From: Erigeron canadensis
Lineage: Eukaryota; Streptophyta; Magnoliopsida; Asterales; Asteraceae
NCBI RefSeq assembly: GCF_010389155.1
Contig: NC_057768.1
Coordinates: forward strand, 19,093,664 to 19,157,663
Direction: 5' to 3'
DNA length: 64,000 nt
Each line of letters starts with the position of its first letter. Within the stretch, counting starts at the first letter, position 1. The notes beneath the pieces are model-generated. The model did no database searches. It was not told where the DNA came from and saw nothing but the letters and a program-made list of their open reading frames with translations. A program made the translations under genes and the position numbers. Shown here piece by piece: positions 1-12,818 of this stretch.

Positions 1-1680
1 GTTTATATTTATGTTGTTGAATGTGTTTCTTAACTAGATATTGAGTTCCTCTGGTCAAATTTTTAGATCGGCTTGGTTTTAGTTTGGTTTATATATGGTT
101 TCAAAAGAGGATCTCGTGATTTTGGAAGTGGGTTATGAAAAAGAAAATGATTCTTATGCTTGGTATACTAGAAACATGTTGTTTTAAAGTTTGGTAACTT
201 GATTTAGCTTCTAGGTTGTTCGATTTGTGTTAAAATGAAGTTGGTGTCTAAAATCTTACGTTATGAACCGCATGGAATTTTTATGCTCCGCATATTGTTC
301 CTTCACAAAATTTTCTGACCTTGAAAACCTTAAAGTAAGCGCCCCTTAAAATCCCCATGCACCGCATAAAATCCTCATGTGCCGCATAAATTTTTTCATG
401 TGCCACATATTTCTCTGTGATCAGCCAAAATAGCTTTTTTGTTTAACAATCGTAACTTTTAAACCGTAAGTCCGTTTTTCACGTATGAGCTATCGTTGGA
501 ATCATGTGAGAGACTACTTTCTTATGGTTTCATCCATTTGTAATGAAATTATTTCCATTTCTGAAAATTTTTGTTTAAGTGTCTTCGTTCTTGGTCGGGA
601 AAGCTTGTAAAGCATTTGTTGGGTTATGGCCTCACTTAAACAACCTAAGCCTTATTGTTTAGGGTATTAGTGTTGACTCGATGCTTATGAAGTGGGTTAT
701 GATTGTTGTTGGACGTTGGTTCATCTCTTCACATATTTTAAAGCGGTAATTTGTGTAATCGCCTCGCATGAATTTCGTAGCAGCTATTCTTGAGGACTCT
801 AGGGTGGGAAGTGTAATCTTTTTCATAAAACTAGTGTCGGTATTCCTTGTGGTACCATGATATGAGGACTATCTAGATTGCTTGAGAAGAATCCATGATA
901 CTTCTTTTTGTTGGTTGGTTAATCTAAAGATGCTTGATGAATCCGCACGATTTGGTGTCCCTTGGGGACTTGTGAGCTTGGTTGTGTGTACACGTCGCCA
1001 ATATTATTTCCCGCAAGACTTTTGAGCTTATTGAACGTTCATTATGGTGATTAAGAATTGTGATCTTGGTGTTTAACATATTTGTGTGTTGTGTATGATG
1101 TTGTAGCAATTATATGTGCCTTAATCTAAGAGTTTATGGTATGGAATTCAAGTAGCTCTCCCTTTATTATCGTACGACTTGTTATCAGCATATTTGATAC
1201 TTGATTTTGATGCTTAAACCTACAAACTCACAAACCATGTGTTAATTTGATTAGAGGCTAGTAAATGCTATGAATAAAGGTTGATTAGAGGCTAGCTTGG
1301 ATGGAATCAAGGAAGCAACGCATCTTTTGTTCGAATTATATCAGGTCTATACGGATTTGGTAGCACTTTCTTGATTAGACTTGATTCCTGGGGTCGATGA
1401 CCTGAATGCTCCCTACTTAGGATTGAACAATTGTTATTTTGAATGATTGTATTAGATGCATGGATAACTTGTTATGATTATGTGATATTTGGTTCGTGTA
1501 CGCGTATTTTTTTGGTTCACTTGAACCATTAGTTTTCATTTAGGTTGTTTGCTCTATGTAATATTCATGTCATGTTGTGCTTTTCCCAACGCCCCCATGT
1601 TTCCGCCTTGTTGGGCTATTACAATACATCACCATCGAATCTTAGCTTGTTCTTAACTACTTACATCCGCAATCCATCCT
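1..1680. repeat. Gene-free left edge, probably decayed retrotransposon LTR
   Basis: No coding frame of useful length or similarity is visible. Around 262-412 a short motif built on CCGCATAAA and CATGTGCCGCAT recurs four to five times, followed at 430-580 by a stretch about a 'cgtaac...aaaccgtaagtccgttttt' phrase that resembles text I associate with gypsy-type LTRs in plants. The call as an old LTR retrotransposon piece is inference; no primer-binding site, polypurine tract or paired LTR is seen inside the window. Confidence 0.3.
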
Positions 1681-1696
1681 TGAGTGGCACATTTAT

Positions 1697-2350
1697 TGTT
1701 AGAATATAAACATATAATCATACATATAATCACGAATATGCGCTACGGAAAAATCGAAATATATATGCAATCAAATTAATTAACAAAGAATAGAATTGAG
1801 ATGTGTACCTTATGCAAAGCTCCAATAAATTATAATAATGATATTATTATGATTTAAGATTTAAAGAAAAACCCCTCTAGGATCGCACACTAGACACCCC
1901 TTATACCGTATGCTAGTAACCCGATCACAAACAAACAACCCTTTGCTTAAACCCCTTGTAGTCGAACCAAACGAAACCCAAAACCCTTTGATTTTGCTAC
2001 CTACGGCCGAACCAAGAGAGAGGAGAGGAGAAGAGAGATTTTCTTGTGTGAAAGAATATTAAAATCCTTTGAATTAAGTCCTATATTTATGGGAATAATT
2101 AGGGGTTTTTTTCTTGGTGATCAAGGCTTTTAAAAGCCTTAATAAAACCGGCCCCCATTAGGAATTAGGGTCCAACTCTAATTTTCTAATAAAACAATTA
2201 ACCCTTTAGTTTATTTAAATTAATCATTCCGTGATCAAATTAATTAATATATTACTTTAATATACTAATTAATAATATAGAGTTACCGTGTCATTTCGTA
2301 TGACCCCGTATGCTTAAATTATTTTCGGACATGCGTTTATTATAACGTAA
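1697..2350. repeat. Possible solitary LTR-like segment
   Basis: The stretch opens with TGTTAGAATATAAAC, a typical TG start for a copia-type LTR. It continues as AT-rich DNA with a purine-rich patch (gagagaggagaggagaag near 2010-2035). No gene is visible. The right border and any matching second LTR cannot be placed, so this is a weak call. Confidence 0.2.
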
Positions 2351-5300
2351 TCCCATACCAACGATTATTACCACCCTTATACTGCTGCAGATACTAGAGT
2401 GTTCTTCTACCAACTTATATAAAGATTGTAAGCAAAACAAGCTTATATAAACAAGTAAGAATATTATATTTCTGATGTTATATACTTACTTCAAAGGTAA
2501 TATCATTTTGCTGATAAAAGCATGCATCCTCCATTGACAATTTAACCTTGAACACCTGCTGTAAATCGTCTTTGTTCACTTTTCTTAGTGAAGTCCTCAA
2601 ATGCATTATTACAGCACGATGGTTTAAAGTTTTTTTGAATTTGGAAATTTTGAATTTACTTTCATGACGGGATGTATCATACTATTTCCATAACCTTCTT
2701 GTATTGTTGAACTGCTCATTTTCATTATCACTGCCAAAATAGCTATGATAACTTTCTTTACTGGGGCAATAGTTCGAACCATCATTACAATGTGGTTCAT
2801 CCTTGACGTGTGGTTTATTGATGACTTCATTTTGACCATTGTGTCAAAGTATTACATGCTTAGTACATAAGATTTAAAACTAAAATATACATATTGTTTA
2901 TACCTCTCTTTTGATATATTTGTGTCATTAGTATCGTTAAGTCACATATATGGTTACTTCTTTCTCCTTGTTGTACATGTTTAGCATCACCATGAAGCTT
3001 TCATCAGAATTAAGCTTGATAAACATTTAAACTCATGTCATTGTTTGATGGGTAATGCCTCATGATCTCTTCAATTAGTTGATTCCATTCTTATGAGTAT
3101 GTGTCGATGTAGATAGACTTTTAAAAGCCAAAGCAATATCTTTTTGTACTCGAATTCTTGGCTAACCGAAAAAAACCTCCATACTTCAACTTTACAAATC
3201 ATATAGAGATATAATAATTCGTGCAACAAGGAAACAATAGAACATACTCGAATATAGGCGATTCTGCCAATATTTTCTCATCGTGGTTTTAAAAAGTCCT
3301 CAGTAGCAATATGTACATTATCTTAATTATGAACCGTTTTTTATGTTTTCACATATAAATGACGTATGTAATCTAATACATAATTTTAAAGTTCTTATTA
3401 TGTTTCTCATAATTAAAAAAGTTCTCACAGGAACCTTCCCCTAGTGCTAGATTAGTAATGACATTTGGAATGTTGAAAGGGATTAATGATAGATAGAGTG
3501 TTTTTCTGTTGTAGTGGTGACAGAGACTAGCGATGTCTAATCAATGCTCTAAAAACATGGTATAAAATAGTTTATGTGGAATATAGACGGTCATACTTTT
3601 ATCTTTTGCTACATAGATCTACTAATAAAAATCAAAACCGATAATAAACTTCATATTGAAATTAATTTATCTATACAATATTATAAAATATACACCTGTT
3701 TTTTTATTCCAACTAAGAAGTTTGACAAACCCAAAATATCCATTTTTTTTCACTAATCTAAATCTCTCCATAATCAAGGGCTTTTAGTTTTCAAATAATT
3801 ATTAAACCCAATAAACACTGAATGAACAACTAAATCCTTGTCGAATATAATTATCTGCTTGATTTAAAACTTGGAAAGTACGTAGATGATGAGATTTGTT
3901 ATTGATCATCAAACCCAACTAACTAGACCAATACCCGGTCGTTGACCGGATTATGAAATTGACCTAAAAACAACTGATTTGACATACTTAATCAAAACCA
4001 ATCCACTTAAAAGCATACTTGACTAACCAACTCATCTTACTTATCAACCCGCTAACCTATAATTTAATCAACTTATTTTACTTGTCAACCCGATAACCTA
4101 TAACTTGGCCAACTCTGTAAACCAGGGTCGATCACGAGTTGAAATTTTGAACATGAAACTTTTAATGTTTAGAGTTAGATCAGGGAGTGCAACATGTCAA
4201 CATAACTGGGTCGTGGTTATATATTATATATTATCGTAAATAAAAAGTCAATATAACAACAAATGGTAATGTAAAAACAATACAAATAAAAATTCAACTT
4301 TGTAGTAAAAAAAAGGTAATTGGATGGAAATCATCTAATGTACCATATGGTATCCACTAATCTTCCAGTCAGGCTAGTGTCCAGATGATTCTCAGTCATT
4401 TAATAATCCTTTGATTATCTCAAATTTGACCTCCCCTATAAAGTGGTGGCTAGTGGCTACTGGACTATTACCCAAAGGTTTTCAACTTTATAGTATGATA
4501 CACCTTAAACTCTCTATGTTACACAACCCTCATGGATGCCAACAGCCAGAAACCGTCACTTACTTTTTAACTTCATGTCCTTACGATAACATTTAAAAAA
4601 TATTTGGATGCCATATATTACACGAGCACACTTCTAATTTATGTAAAAATTCTAACATCTAGTTATTTTTGAATCTATGATTACAAAATTTTGCATGTAA
4701 TAGGCTCCCTTTGGGGGTACCAACGGTGTAAGGAGTTTCGAACCCTAAACATACTGCCCGTTTGGATGTCACTGCTCAACTCGATTGAACGACCTTCCGA
4801 TCCGCCGTTCAAAAAAAAATCTATCATATTCTTTCTTATAGTATTTTTTTTTCTTAGAAATTATAAATTTGGTGTGAGAGTTTATAAGTTTACCATTTAC
4901 CAAATTAACTAAAATAGAAAACTTCCATTAATTTGAAACTAATCGATCAAAAATGTGAAAATATCAAACATTATTCATCATATATAATTCAAAACTAATA
5001 AAATTTTTCCCCCATTGGTTATTTGAAATAGGCATTTCTATTTCGAGTGAGCTCTCTAGCGCGGACACGGTTAAGACAACGTATGCTAGACCTCTCGCTG
5101 TCGAATCATGACACAAAATATTCAAGAGAAATTCACCTTTCAAAAAAAAATAAAAATTTATCTACTGTAGTGTAAGAATAACTAATTAAAGTATGTTGTT
5201 ATACATAAACACTCTTCTCATTGTCATATGATTTGTTTTTTTTTAGTGTATTATGTACTTAAATTTTTTAAAGCAATTAGTTAGTATGTTTAATACAATT

Positions 5301-5590
5301 GAAAAGTTACCATATTTATATCTTTTGACTTTTATAATTTTAGAAATTTGACTTTGAATTTTAAAGGCCAAGATTTAAAGGATTGTGAATTTTAACAGAT
5401 TGTGAATTTTAACGGTTAGGATTAAAAGTTAGCTTTATTTTTTTCTCTATGTTATGGTAGCCATATATATATAATTAAGCTACTCATTTTATATAGCTAG
5501 TAAGGTTAACATTTAATTACATAATGATATATAGCTAGAGAACTAATTAAAAAAACTGCAAGATATATATATTTTCAATTAAGGAACAAA
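2351..5590. other. Intergenic, no gene recognised
   Basis: AT-rich sequence with no supported coding region. At 3990-4115 a phrase around 'cttgtcaacccgataacctataa' is repeated imperfectly. Two GC-richer patches ending in A-runs (4690-4820 and 5045-5150) look SINE-like; the first has a B-box-like 'gtttcgaaccct' and a tail of nine A, but I cannot find convincing target duplications. Confidence 0.4.
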
Positions 5591-5614
5591 ATATTAGAAT
5601 TACAGTCGATATCT

Positions 5615-6223
5615 TCAAATATTAAAGCCACCACTATCTGTATCATTAACGAGTAATGAAGATTCGTAATTAAGAACAGAAGCATCGTCCATTATTTCAT
5701 AATTACCAGCATGCATATGATGACCATCTACTGATTGCATTTGTTGCTGATCACCATGTAGAGGTAATCTCATCACCTGATTAACATTATTATTATTATT
5801 ATTATTAATAGCGTATGACGTATACCTTGATGAACTTGCAGCTTCTTTCACATCATTCCTCGCAAAGTCTATATTAACAGGACCTTTTGGTAAATTATTC
5901 ATAACAGAAGAAACCGAAGTAGTCAAGTGATCATCATGATCTTTGCTATTGCAGCCGGTAAAGCGTTGAACCAAGGCCCTAAAGTCATTTGGGCTAGCAT
6001 TCAGGATAGTGGTCGGTGTTCTCCTGGAAGCCCGTGATCGTCTACGTATAGGTTTTGGACCATCGTCCTGGCCGCCTGTGGGTCCTTGGCCATAGACCGA
6101 TGATGATATCGTTATTGGAGCATGAGCAGTAGTAGTACCATGGTGTTGATCATTTACGGATGTGTTGGGATATTGTTGTATCCACTCATCATTAGAAAAT
6201 GGGTTGTTGTTCATGCCATCCAT
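5615..6223 (-). CDS. VQ motif-containing protein (VQ22-like)
   Basis: A 202-residue intronless protein. The VQ motif FRALVQRFTG lies at about residues 81-90; this is the family signature FxxxVQxxTG, which binds the C-terminal WRKY domain of group I/IIc WRKY transcription factors. A basic stretch (KPIRRRSRASRRTP, about 57-70) just before it is a likely nuclear-localisation signal and matches the usual layout of VQ proteins. A run of seven Asn (from an AAT repeat) follows at about 142-148, and the C-terminus is acidic. Plant VQ genes are mostly single-exon and about 100-300 residues, so length and structure fit. The start ATG at 6223 begins MDGMNNNPF; an in-frame Met at position 4 is an alternative. 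Expected role: nuclear cofactor tuning WRKY-dependent defence or development. The family assignment is firm; the exact orthologue is not. Confidence 0.9.
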   Translation of the reverse strand: MDGMNNNPFSNDEWIQQYPNTSVNDQHHGTTTAHAPITISSSVYGQGPTGGQDDGPKPIRRRSRASRRTPTTILNASPNDFRALVQRFTGCNSKDHDDHLTTSVSSVMNNLPKGPVNIDFARNDVKEAASSSRYTSYAINNNNNNNVNQVMRLPLHGDQQQMQSVDGHHMHAGNYEIMDDASVLNYESSLLVNDTDSGGFNI

Positions 6224-6393
6224 ATATATATATATATATATGAGGATTATATATATTATAGTTTCTATAGCAGCTAGCTAGGCCAGGTTTGAGTTTGAGG
6301 ATGGATATATACGCAGTTGTGGATGGTTTATTAGGAAAGCTAGCTAGTCTTAATTGTCTGCTACCAACAAGATAAATTGCACAATGGTTTGCA

Positions 6394-6402
6394 TTTATAT
6401 AC
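6394..6402 (-). promoter_or_regulatory. Candidate TATA box of the VQ gene
   Basis: On the minus strand this reads TATATAAAT, about 170 bases upstream of the VQ start codon. That is a plausible distance if the 5' leader is about 140 bases. The leader contains a TA repeat just before the ATG (6222-6241). Position and consensus are the only support. Confidence 0.4.
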
Positions 6403-6580
6403 TATAATATACTCCGTGTGTGTTCATATATTTTACTCATATGGGTAGACATATAGATAGTGATCGATCACGCGACCCCACATATATACCAGTAATTAAA
6501 TAATCAGATAGTAACGGTATTCAATTCGTAAAACAAGATTATACGAATCTTCGATGATATATATATATATATATATATGG

Positions 6581-6923
6581 ATGTTTGGTAGGAGGGAATC
6601 ATAAAGAATGGAAACGTAATAGAGAATGGAAATAATGAGAAAGAGAGTTAGTATTTGGAAAGAAAATGGATTTCGTTGTTTGATACCCACAGATAATGGA
6701 TATATATACAAAATAAAATTTTAAATAATAGTACATTTATTATATATAACATCTTAAAAAAAAATAAAAAAATTTTTTCCATTCTCACCCATTCTCTACA
6801 ATTTGTAGAGAATGAAGAAAATAGAATTGATTCCCCTTTCTCATTCTTTTTTTTCGTCGCAAACAAACAAGGGAAGTCTTTCCCATTCCCTTTCTCCCCT
6901 TTCAATTTCATCATACCAAACAT
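6581..6923. mobile_element. MITE with ATGTTTGGTA terminal inverted repeats
   Basis: The left end ATGTTTGGTAGGAGGGAAT is mirrored on the right by a sequence whose complement reads ATGTTTGGTATGATGAAAT. The interior is rich in 'gaatgg/ccattc' and has no coding capacity. It is about 343 bp, lies some 360 bp upstream of the VQ gene, and abuts the next MITE. No clear target duplication was found, so superfamily is open. Confidence 0.5.
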
Positions 6924-7197
6924 AGGACCACTTATTTTAGGACCAATTTTAGGACATGTGTTTTTTGTAACTTACACACCCTCATGATCATCTTCGACCA
7001 CCACCATGATTTTTCGGTCATCACGTCGCCGGAAAATTATGTGTAAGTTAACTTATATATGATTTTCCGGTGGGCCAATCGCCAGAAAGTCTTAGTGTTT
7101 TTACAAAAAAACCTTGTATATCGTAGTAGACAATGGTGGTGTGTAAGTCACAAAAAAAACACATGTCCTAATTGGACTTAAAATAAGAGGTGGTCCT
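6924..7197. mobile_element. MITE with AGGACCACYT terminal inverted repeats
   Basis: The first about 50 bp (AGGACCACTTATTTTAGG..., then ACATGTG and T-runs) are mirrored at the right end (...CACATGT...TTAAAATAAGAGGTGGTCCT), enclosing a short centre with two 'ttttccgg' patches that are themselves inverted. At 274 bp and non-coding it is a classic MITE or foldback. It begins exactly where the preceding MITE ends. Confidence 0.6.
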
Positions 7198-9331
7198 AAA
7201 ATAACCCCTCCCTATATATATATATATATATATTAGCTAGGTTGGTTATTATTTAAACAAGTATTAAAATAAAATAAATAGGATATTATTTCGACCCTTA
7301 AATCATGATAAAATTGATGCACGAAGATTGATGATGTACAAGTGTATATATATATATATATATTAATATTAATGCACGATGATTTTCATGATGCATATTA
7401 ATATTCAGTGAAAGAAACCTATTGTTTTAGTTGTTTTACTTTAATCCTTATTTTATTTTACTTACAAGTTACAACATACATAAACATAGGTTTTTTCATG
7501 ATATATAGAATAGAATAGCCGAAAGGAAACTAAATATATGTGAATAATTTCATTTTAATTTTTCTAAGCAAACAAGTCTATAAAGTAATTGCTATGATAT
7601 ATGATACTAACATTCTTGAAACTTGATTTAGTAACACAATTACACGAACGGTGGCCCATTAGTAATGTCTTTAATCTTGGAAAAATCCATCAACGTTCGA
7701 ATCTCAATTCCTACATTTGCAGGAGTGGATTATTGGGAGGTTTTCGATAGTCTTGTGTTTCATCCCAGACATGCGTGGTTCGAGCTCCGCATACTGGCCA
7801 ATTGAATGTCATTGTGTTGTCTCGCATGTTAACTACTAACCTGTTGTTCAAAATATAAATAAAATAAAAAAAGAAAAAGAATGATATGGAAATGTTACTA
7901 GCTAGTAAGATGATGGTGGGAACGAATTGTGTGACATATATAGGATACATAAAATTTAAAATTGTGAAGTTAATATTATTTGATTTTTGCAAGAATAATT
8001 TCAAGTGAGACTCTCGGACCGCTCAAACCGGTGAGCATATTGGTGATCGAGTGGGAAAGTTAATGGTATAATTGGTTTCGTCGTGATCCAAAGTCATAAT
8101 TATGTATGTGTTTTTTTTTTTCTATTTCACAAATTTGCATATGTTGTTATAATTATATTTTAGACACGTGTAAAATACACAGATTTTACAACATTATCAA
8201 TATAAGAATTAGTATATAGAAGAAAAAGAAATTACTTATACGTTAAAATGTAAATATATGCTTAAAAAGGAATTGAGATATACATATGTAAATATTGAAT
8301 GATAAATCATATCAAGGCCAGATGGTTTAACAAAGTTTCGTTTATACAAACCTTTATAGAGAACCAATAAATTAGCCTTAATTACACAATTTACCGAACT
8401 CTCATTGATGTCTTGTAAAAAAATAGTTTTATTATTGTTAGCTATGTTGTTAAGAATAGTAAAAGTAGCAGCTGATTCGTAAAGTTTTTAATGATTTCAT
8501 GTCCTGTGATTTTAATATATATATATATATATATATTAAATATAGTTTTATTTTAATTACTATTAACAACAATGATTATCCTAATTATAGTCTGATTAAA
8601 ATTAATATATCCTAAATATAGTTTTATTTTTATTGAATATATATTATAATTTAATCATTTTTACTAAGAAGAATCTTTAATTGTTAGCTATATTTTGTTA
8701 TTAGATAGACATTAAGTAATAAATTATTAATTGTATTTAAATTCGGTTAAAATGTAAATTGGTGATGGAAAATCAACAAGTGTAAATCAATTTAACTTGA
8801 TTTAATTAATTTTGAGAAATTGATAATATGGTTTTATTAAGATTAATACTTTCATTATAGTTTCTTTAATGTAAACAAATATTTTTACTTGATTAATTAT
8901 GGCATAAGTATATTTTAATTTAATTTGATGAGATTTAGTTATTTGAGATATTTCATCTCCGTATTTAGACTATAACATAAGTAAATGCTAGTTACTCTTA
9001 TCTAATAATTGTATGAAGTATATGTTTATCTAATAATAGTTTTGTAACTTCTATTAAAAAGGTCGGTATTATCTTTTATAACTAACAAAGGATAGAACTT
9101 ATTTAATAGTTGTAGTTATGTAGAGTTATAATAAATTATAACAATTGTATTTATCTCTATTGTAATTATCTATCTCTATTGTAATTATCTATATCTAGAG
9201 AAATTTTTAGTCGACAAACATAAATTAAATTTAATTAATTGAATTAAGTCACATGTTAAATTTGATAAATTAAAAAAATCAAGAGTTTTGATTGGTTAAT
9301 TGAGGTTATAAAGATGTTAGGTACACCCCAA
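7198..9331. other. Intergenic AT-rich stretch with TA microsatellites
   Basis: No gene is recognised. TA repeats occur at about 7208-7232, 7343-7362 and 8515-8535. At 7640-7880 a patch has A-box-like 'ggtggcccattag' and two B-box-like strings ('acgttcgaatctc', 'tggttcgagctcc') and ends in an A-rich tail, so a decayed SINE is possible; no target duplication was found. Confidence 0.4.
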
Positions 9332-9691
9332 TCTTTTATTATACTAAAACATAGTTGCTCTAATAACTTATTAATTAATCAGAACTCTCAATTTCTTTAA
9401 ATTTTAGTTTTGACTTTTTTTTTTACTTCAATTAATTATATAAATAAACATTAAAGAATTATATATTATGGAAAACATGTCGACTACCTATATCTATATC
9501 TATATATTAGATTAGATAAATTAGATAAATATAAATCTTATTTTACATATGAAAAACTAACTATTATATAATCGACTACCTAAATCTAATGATTGAAAAG
9601 ATAAATTCTAATATTATTATGGTAATAAAAAATCTACTACCTAAATAATTATAGATATGCATGAATATTAGTAAATGAAAATTGCACATGA

Positions 9692-9743
<52 letters not shown>

Positions 9744-10148
9744 ATTATTGAAATTTCAAAATTTTACAAGAAATTAGTGGGGAGCCGTGATACTATCTGA
9801 GCCCATTATTAGCATCATCATTATTATTATTATATTCTATCCAACACCATATACAACAAAAAGTCCATTTACGATTATTTAGTTAATTCTAAGTCTAAAC
9901 CAACATGAACTCCATTGAAGATTAATTTTGAAGATTAATGTTATCTCTCAATCAAAAAGGTATATTTTTCTCTCTTTATGTATTAATTTTATATATTAAT
10001 GTTCAGCTTTTATGAATTAAATGTATGAATATCTAATATAGTAAAAATCGTAAGATCTCCTCATCTTTTCTGACTTAAATGTATGAAGATCTAATATTGA
10101 TATATCGTAAGTCTCGTGTCCAGTGTTGGACACGGGTTTAAAATCTAG
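9332..10148 (+). mobile_element. Non-autonomous Helitron, copy 1
   Basis: The 5' end begins TCTTTTATTATACTAAAAC after an A. This is the TC start and the 'catagttgctctaatra' phrase of a common plant Helitron family. The 3' end carries a hairpin, CGTGTCC-AGTGTT-GGACACG (10115-10134), followed by a terminal CTAG (10145-10148) and a T, the Helitron CTRR end inserted between A and T. The interior is AT-rich, non-coding, and includes a (TTA)n microsatellite (about 9692-9740). Confidence 0.65.
9692..9740. repeat. (TTA)n microsatellite
   Basis: About 16 uninterrupted trinucleotide units inside the Helitron copy 1 interior. Confidence 0.9.
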
Positions 10149-10196
10149 TTACAATTATACATCATATAGTCATAATCATATGTAATCGTTATATTA

Positions 10197-10407
10197 CTCT
10201 TCCGTCCCATTTTAGTTGTCATGCTGATTAACTTTGACCGTAAATAACTTTGTTTGTGTCATGTAACACTTGATATAAAATATATGAATGGATTGAGTTT
10301 TTAATATACTTTTCGTTCATATAAGTTTCATCAACTACTATATAGTATAAACAAAGTTATTTACGGTCAAAGTTAGTTAGCATGATAAATAAAATGGGAC
10401 GGAGTGA
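10197..10407. mobile_element. Stowaway-type MITE, copy 1
   Basis: About 211 bp flanked by TA. It starts CTCTTCCGTCCC and ends GGGACGGAG, with terminal inverted repeats of about 60 bp that include 'aactttgaccgtaaataact'. The CTCCCTCCGTCC-like end and TA duplication mark Stowaway (Tc1/mariner) elements. A second copy lies at 42077-42289. Confidence 0.8.
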
Positions 10408-12047
10408 TATATGTTAATGTTAATGATATTCCATGCACCTAATATGCTATTTCTAATAATATACATGTGAATAGTCTCTGTCTTCATTGATGAGTACACA
10501 ACGGGCCGGAGTGTTCAAACAGGTGATTTTGATGTTAATACAAAACAAATTAGGTGTGAAACAATGGATAATATTCATGTGAAAATGATTCATATATCAA
10601 AACATATAATATTATGTATAAATTGATATGTTTATATATGCACGAATTTGTTACATATATCATTTACACATAAACATCAAATTAAAAACGGATCAGTCTA
10701 TCTGGGCTACAAATCTAATCTAACTATCAAAGAATTCTTCAAATTTTAGTCGGGATGGTGAGTTGGTGACCCTGTTGAAACTAGACCAGTGACCGGAAAA
10801 GAAGTTGTTTTACGAAGCCCAAACCTAGTTACATTAATTCTTTGAGAAAACTTCCACAAAAACCAAACTCGGAATTGAACCGTCTTATGAGCAAAATTTG
10901 TTGGGTCAAATACGAATATTTAATGTATCATCTTCGTATATGTTGGTGTGGAAATATGAAGTCCAATTTGAAATGAATGGCTTTTTCTTTGGTCAAAGTA
11001 AAAGCAATACACATCAAAGTTGAACATTGAAAAGAAGTAAAGTGGTATGTTTCGAGGAAAAATCCTTTGGCTTTTGACAATTGACATGTGTTTTGGTCTT
11101 ATACATGTTGACTCAATTCTAATTTCTAAATGTCCACACAAAAGTGAATAGAAATGTGTCAAGGTGGCCTGATTATCTTTGGATTGCCAAAGATTAAAAA
11201 AATATTAAAAAATGACAAAACTATTTATGTAAGAATAACACAGTCAAGTCTGAATACAGTTTATAAAAATCTACAGTTCTTGAATAAATTTATAAAATCG
11301 TCATTTGTAAAATTTGAAGCAATCGAAAAAGAAAGTGAAAAGGTTAAATGAGAAAGTGAAGAGAATTTCTAACATTGTCATCACAAGTAATTAAAAAGAG
11401 AAATGATATTCGTATCACACGTTTTACTAAATCTATATAAGTTTTCAAAGCAAGTGTATGGTAGATTTATTAAAACTTGTGGTACGAATATCACTTCCCA
11501 ATTGAAAAATATACTAGTTTAATAGTCTTCTATTAAATATCTAAACTAGTCTAATAATCTTTTTAATAAATTTAAAACATTACAAGTGAAATTTTCTTAT
11601 TATATCTCCTAGTTTTATCCATTGATTTATAGGAGTATTATTATAATCATATTATTAGGAGGATAATTATATTAATATTTTAGAAAGATATATTATTTTC
11701 TAAATTATTATTCTCTAACAATACTTAGTTATCAAAAGGGGTTAAATTATTTTCTAACGAATTAATATTACTTTTCATTAATTAATCGGGTGATGACTTT
11801 CCTAATTACTAAAATCTGAATGCATGTAGTCTGATTAAGCAGGTGTTGTCTTTTAATTATTGATTTAGATACAATACTTTTCCGCTTTTAGTTAAACCAT
11901 TGCCCCAAACATAAACAGATTAGCTTAATTACTTTAAGTAGTTTAATTTAGATTTTAAGAAACATAAATCTTTAGAATTACAATTTGCTCATTTTGATTT
12001 CCAATTGTGTCCATTAGAAGATCTTAGCCTTACCTTTTTATTATATT
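10408..12047. other. Intergenic, no gene recognised
   Basis: AT-rich DNA without a supported gene. Short open frames at 10920-11162 and 11154-11351 show no recognisable domain and overlap on opposite strands. Confidence 0.5.
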
Positions 12048-12255
12048 AATGGCGGAGCTATGTGATGACCATGACAACCCCACAATTTTTATAAAACTCT
12101 ATATTTTTAGTACTATTTTTAAGTATTTAATCAGTTTTAAGGTAATTGGCAACCCCTAACTAAAGTAATTGAATTTTGTAGTTTAATTTTACACTTATTA
12201 GTATCATAAAAATTGTTCGGTGACCCCAGGGTAAAAATCCTGGCTTCACCACTTG
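12048..12255. mobile_element. Possible decayed MITE
   Basis: The left part (ggcggagct...gtgatgacc...aaccccacaatttttat) and the complement of the right part (gtggtgaagcc...ggggtcaccgaacaatttttat) are related inverted sequences around an AT-rich centre. This suggests an old terminal-inverted-repeat element, too diverged to define ends or a target duplication. Confidence 0.35.
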
Positions 12256-12479
12256 ATATTATACATTACACGTACATTCTTTGTAAGGGTGACCTTAGGG
12301 ATCAGTGTTCATATCTTGATAGGGGGTTATTTTTGAGTATTCAAATAAAAAGTTAAATTTCTTTTTTATTAAATTTCGTTTTAGATAGTTAGAGACTTAG
12401 AGTAAGTAATATGTTACTCGATCTCTAGATAGTTTCTCTCTCTAGAGATCTGAGATCTCAACGGTCTTTTCCGGCGTTG

Positions 12480-12668
12480 CTCCGACTGTCGAGAATATTT
12501 TTTCCTAAGGGTTATATCCTGGGATGGAGGTCCCTTCTACTTCGGTAAATCTGGAAACATCCTCTCTACCTTTGAGTAAGGGTAAGGTCTGTCTACACCA
12601 AACCTCCCTCATACCTTGGTTTATGCTGGGGTTGAGTACCGTTGTTCTTGTTGTTGTAGTAGTAAGAG
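12480..12668 (+). mobile_element. Au-like SINE
   Basis: The right part contains 'gagtaagggtaaggtctgtctacac', close to the conserved 3' region of plant Au SINEs, and ends in a TTG-rich tail (gttgttcttgttgttgtag), the usual Au ending. The 5' half is diverged, and no target duplication was identified. Non-coding, about 190 bp. Confidence 0.5.
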
Positions 12669-12776
12669 TAGGATTATGATAGTTCTCCCTTATATAAAAA
12701 TCAATGGATGTACATTACCGATTCGAGGGTAATAGGTAAAGTTGTTTTTGAATTATTTGGGTTATTGTATATGGGC

Positions 12777-12807
12777 AAATAATAATAATAATAATAATAA
12801 TAATAAT
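12777..12807. repeat. (AAT)n microsatellite
   Basis: About ten uninterrupted AAT units immediately upstream of the Helitron copy 2 start. Confidence 0.9.
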
Positions 12808-12818
12808 CTTAATCTTAA

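Noticed and set aside
4671..4825. SINE with target duplication AATCTAT
   Set aside because: A 7-base match in AT-rich DNA is too weak, and the left copy is not adjacent to a definable SINE start.
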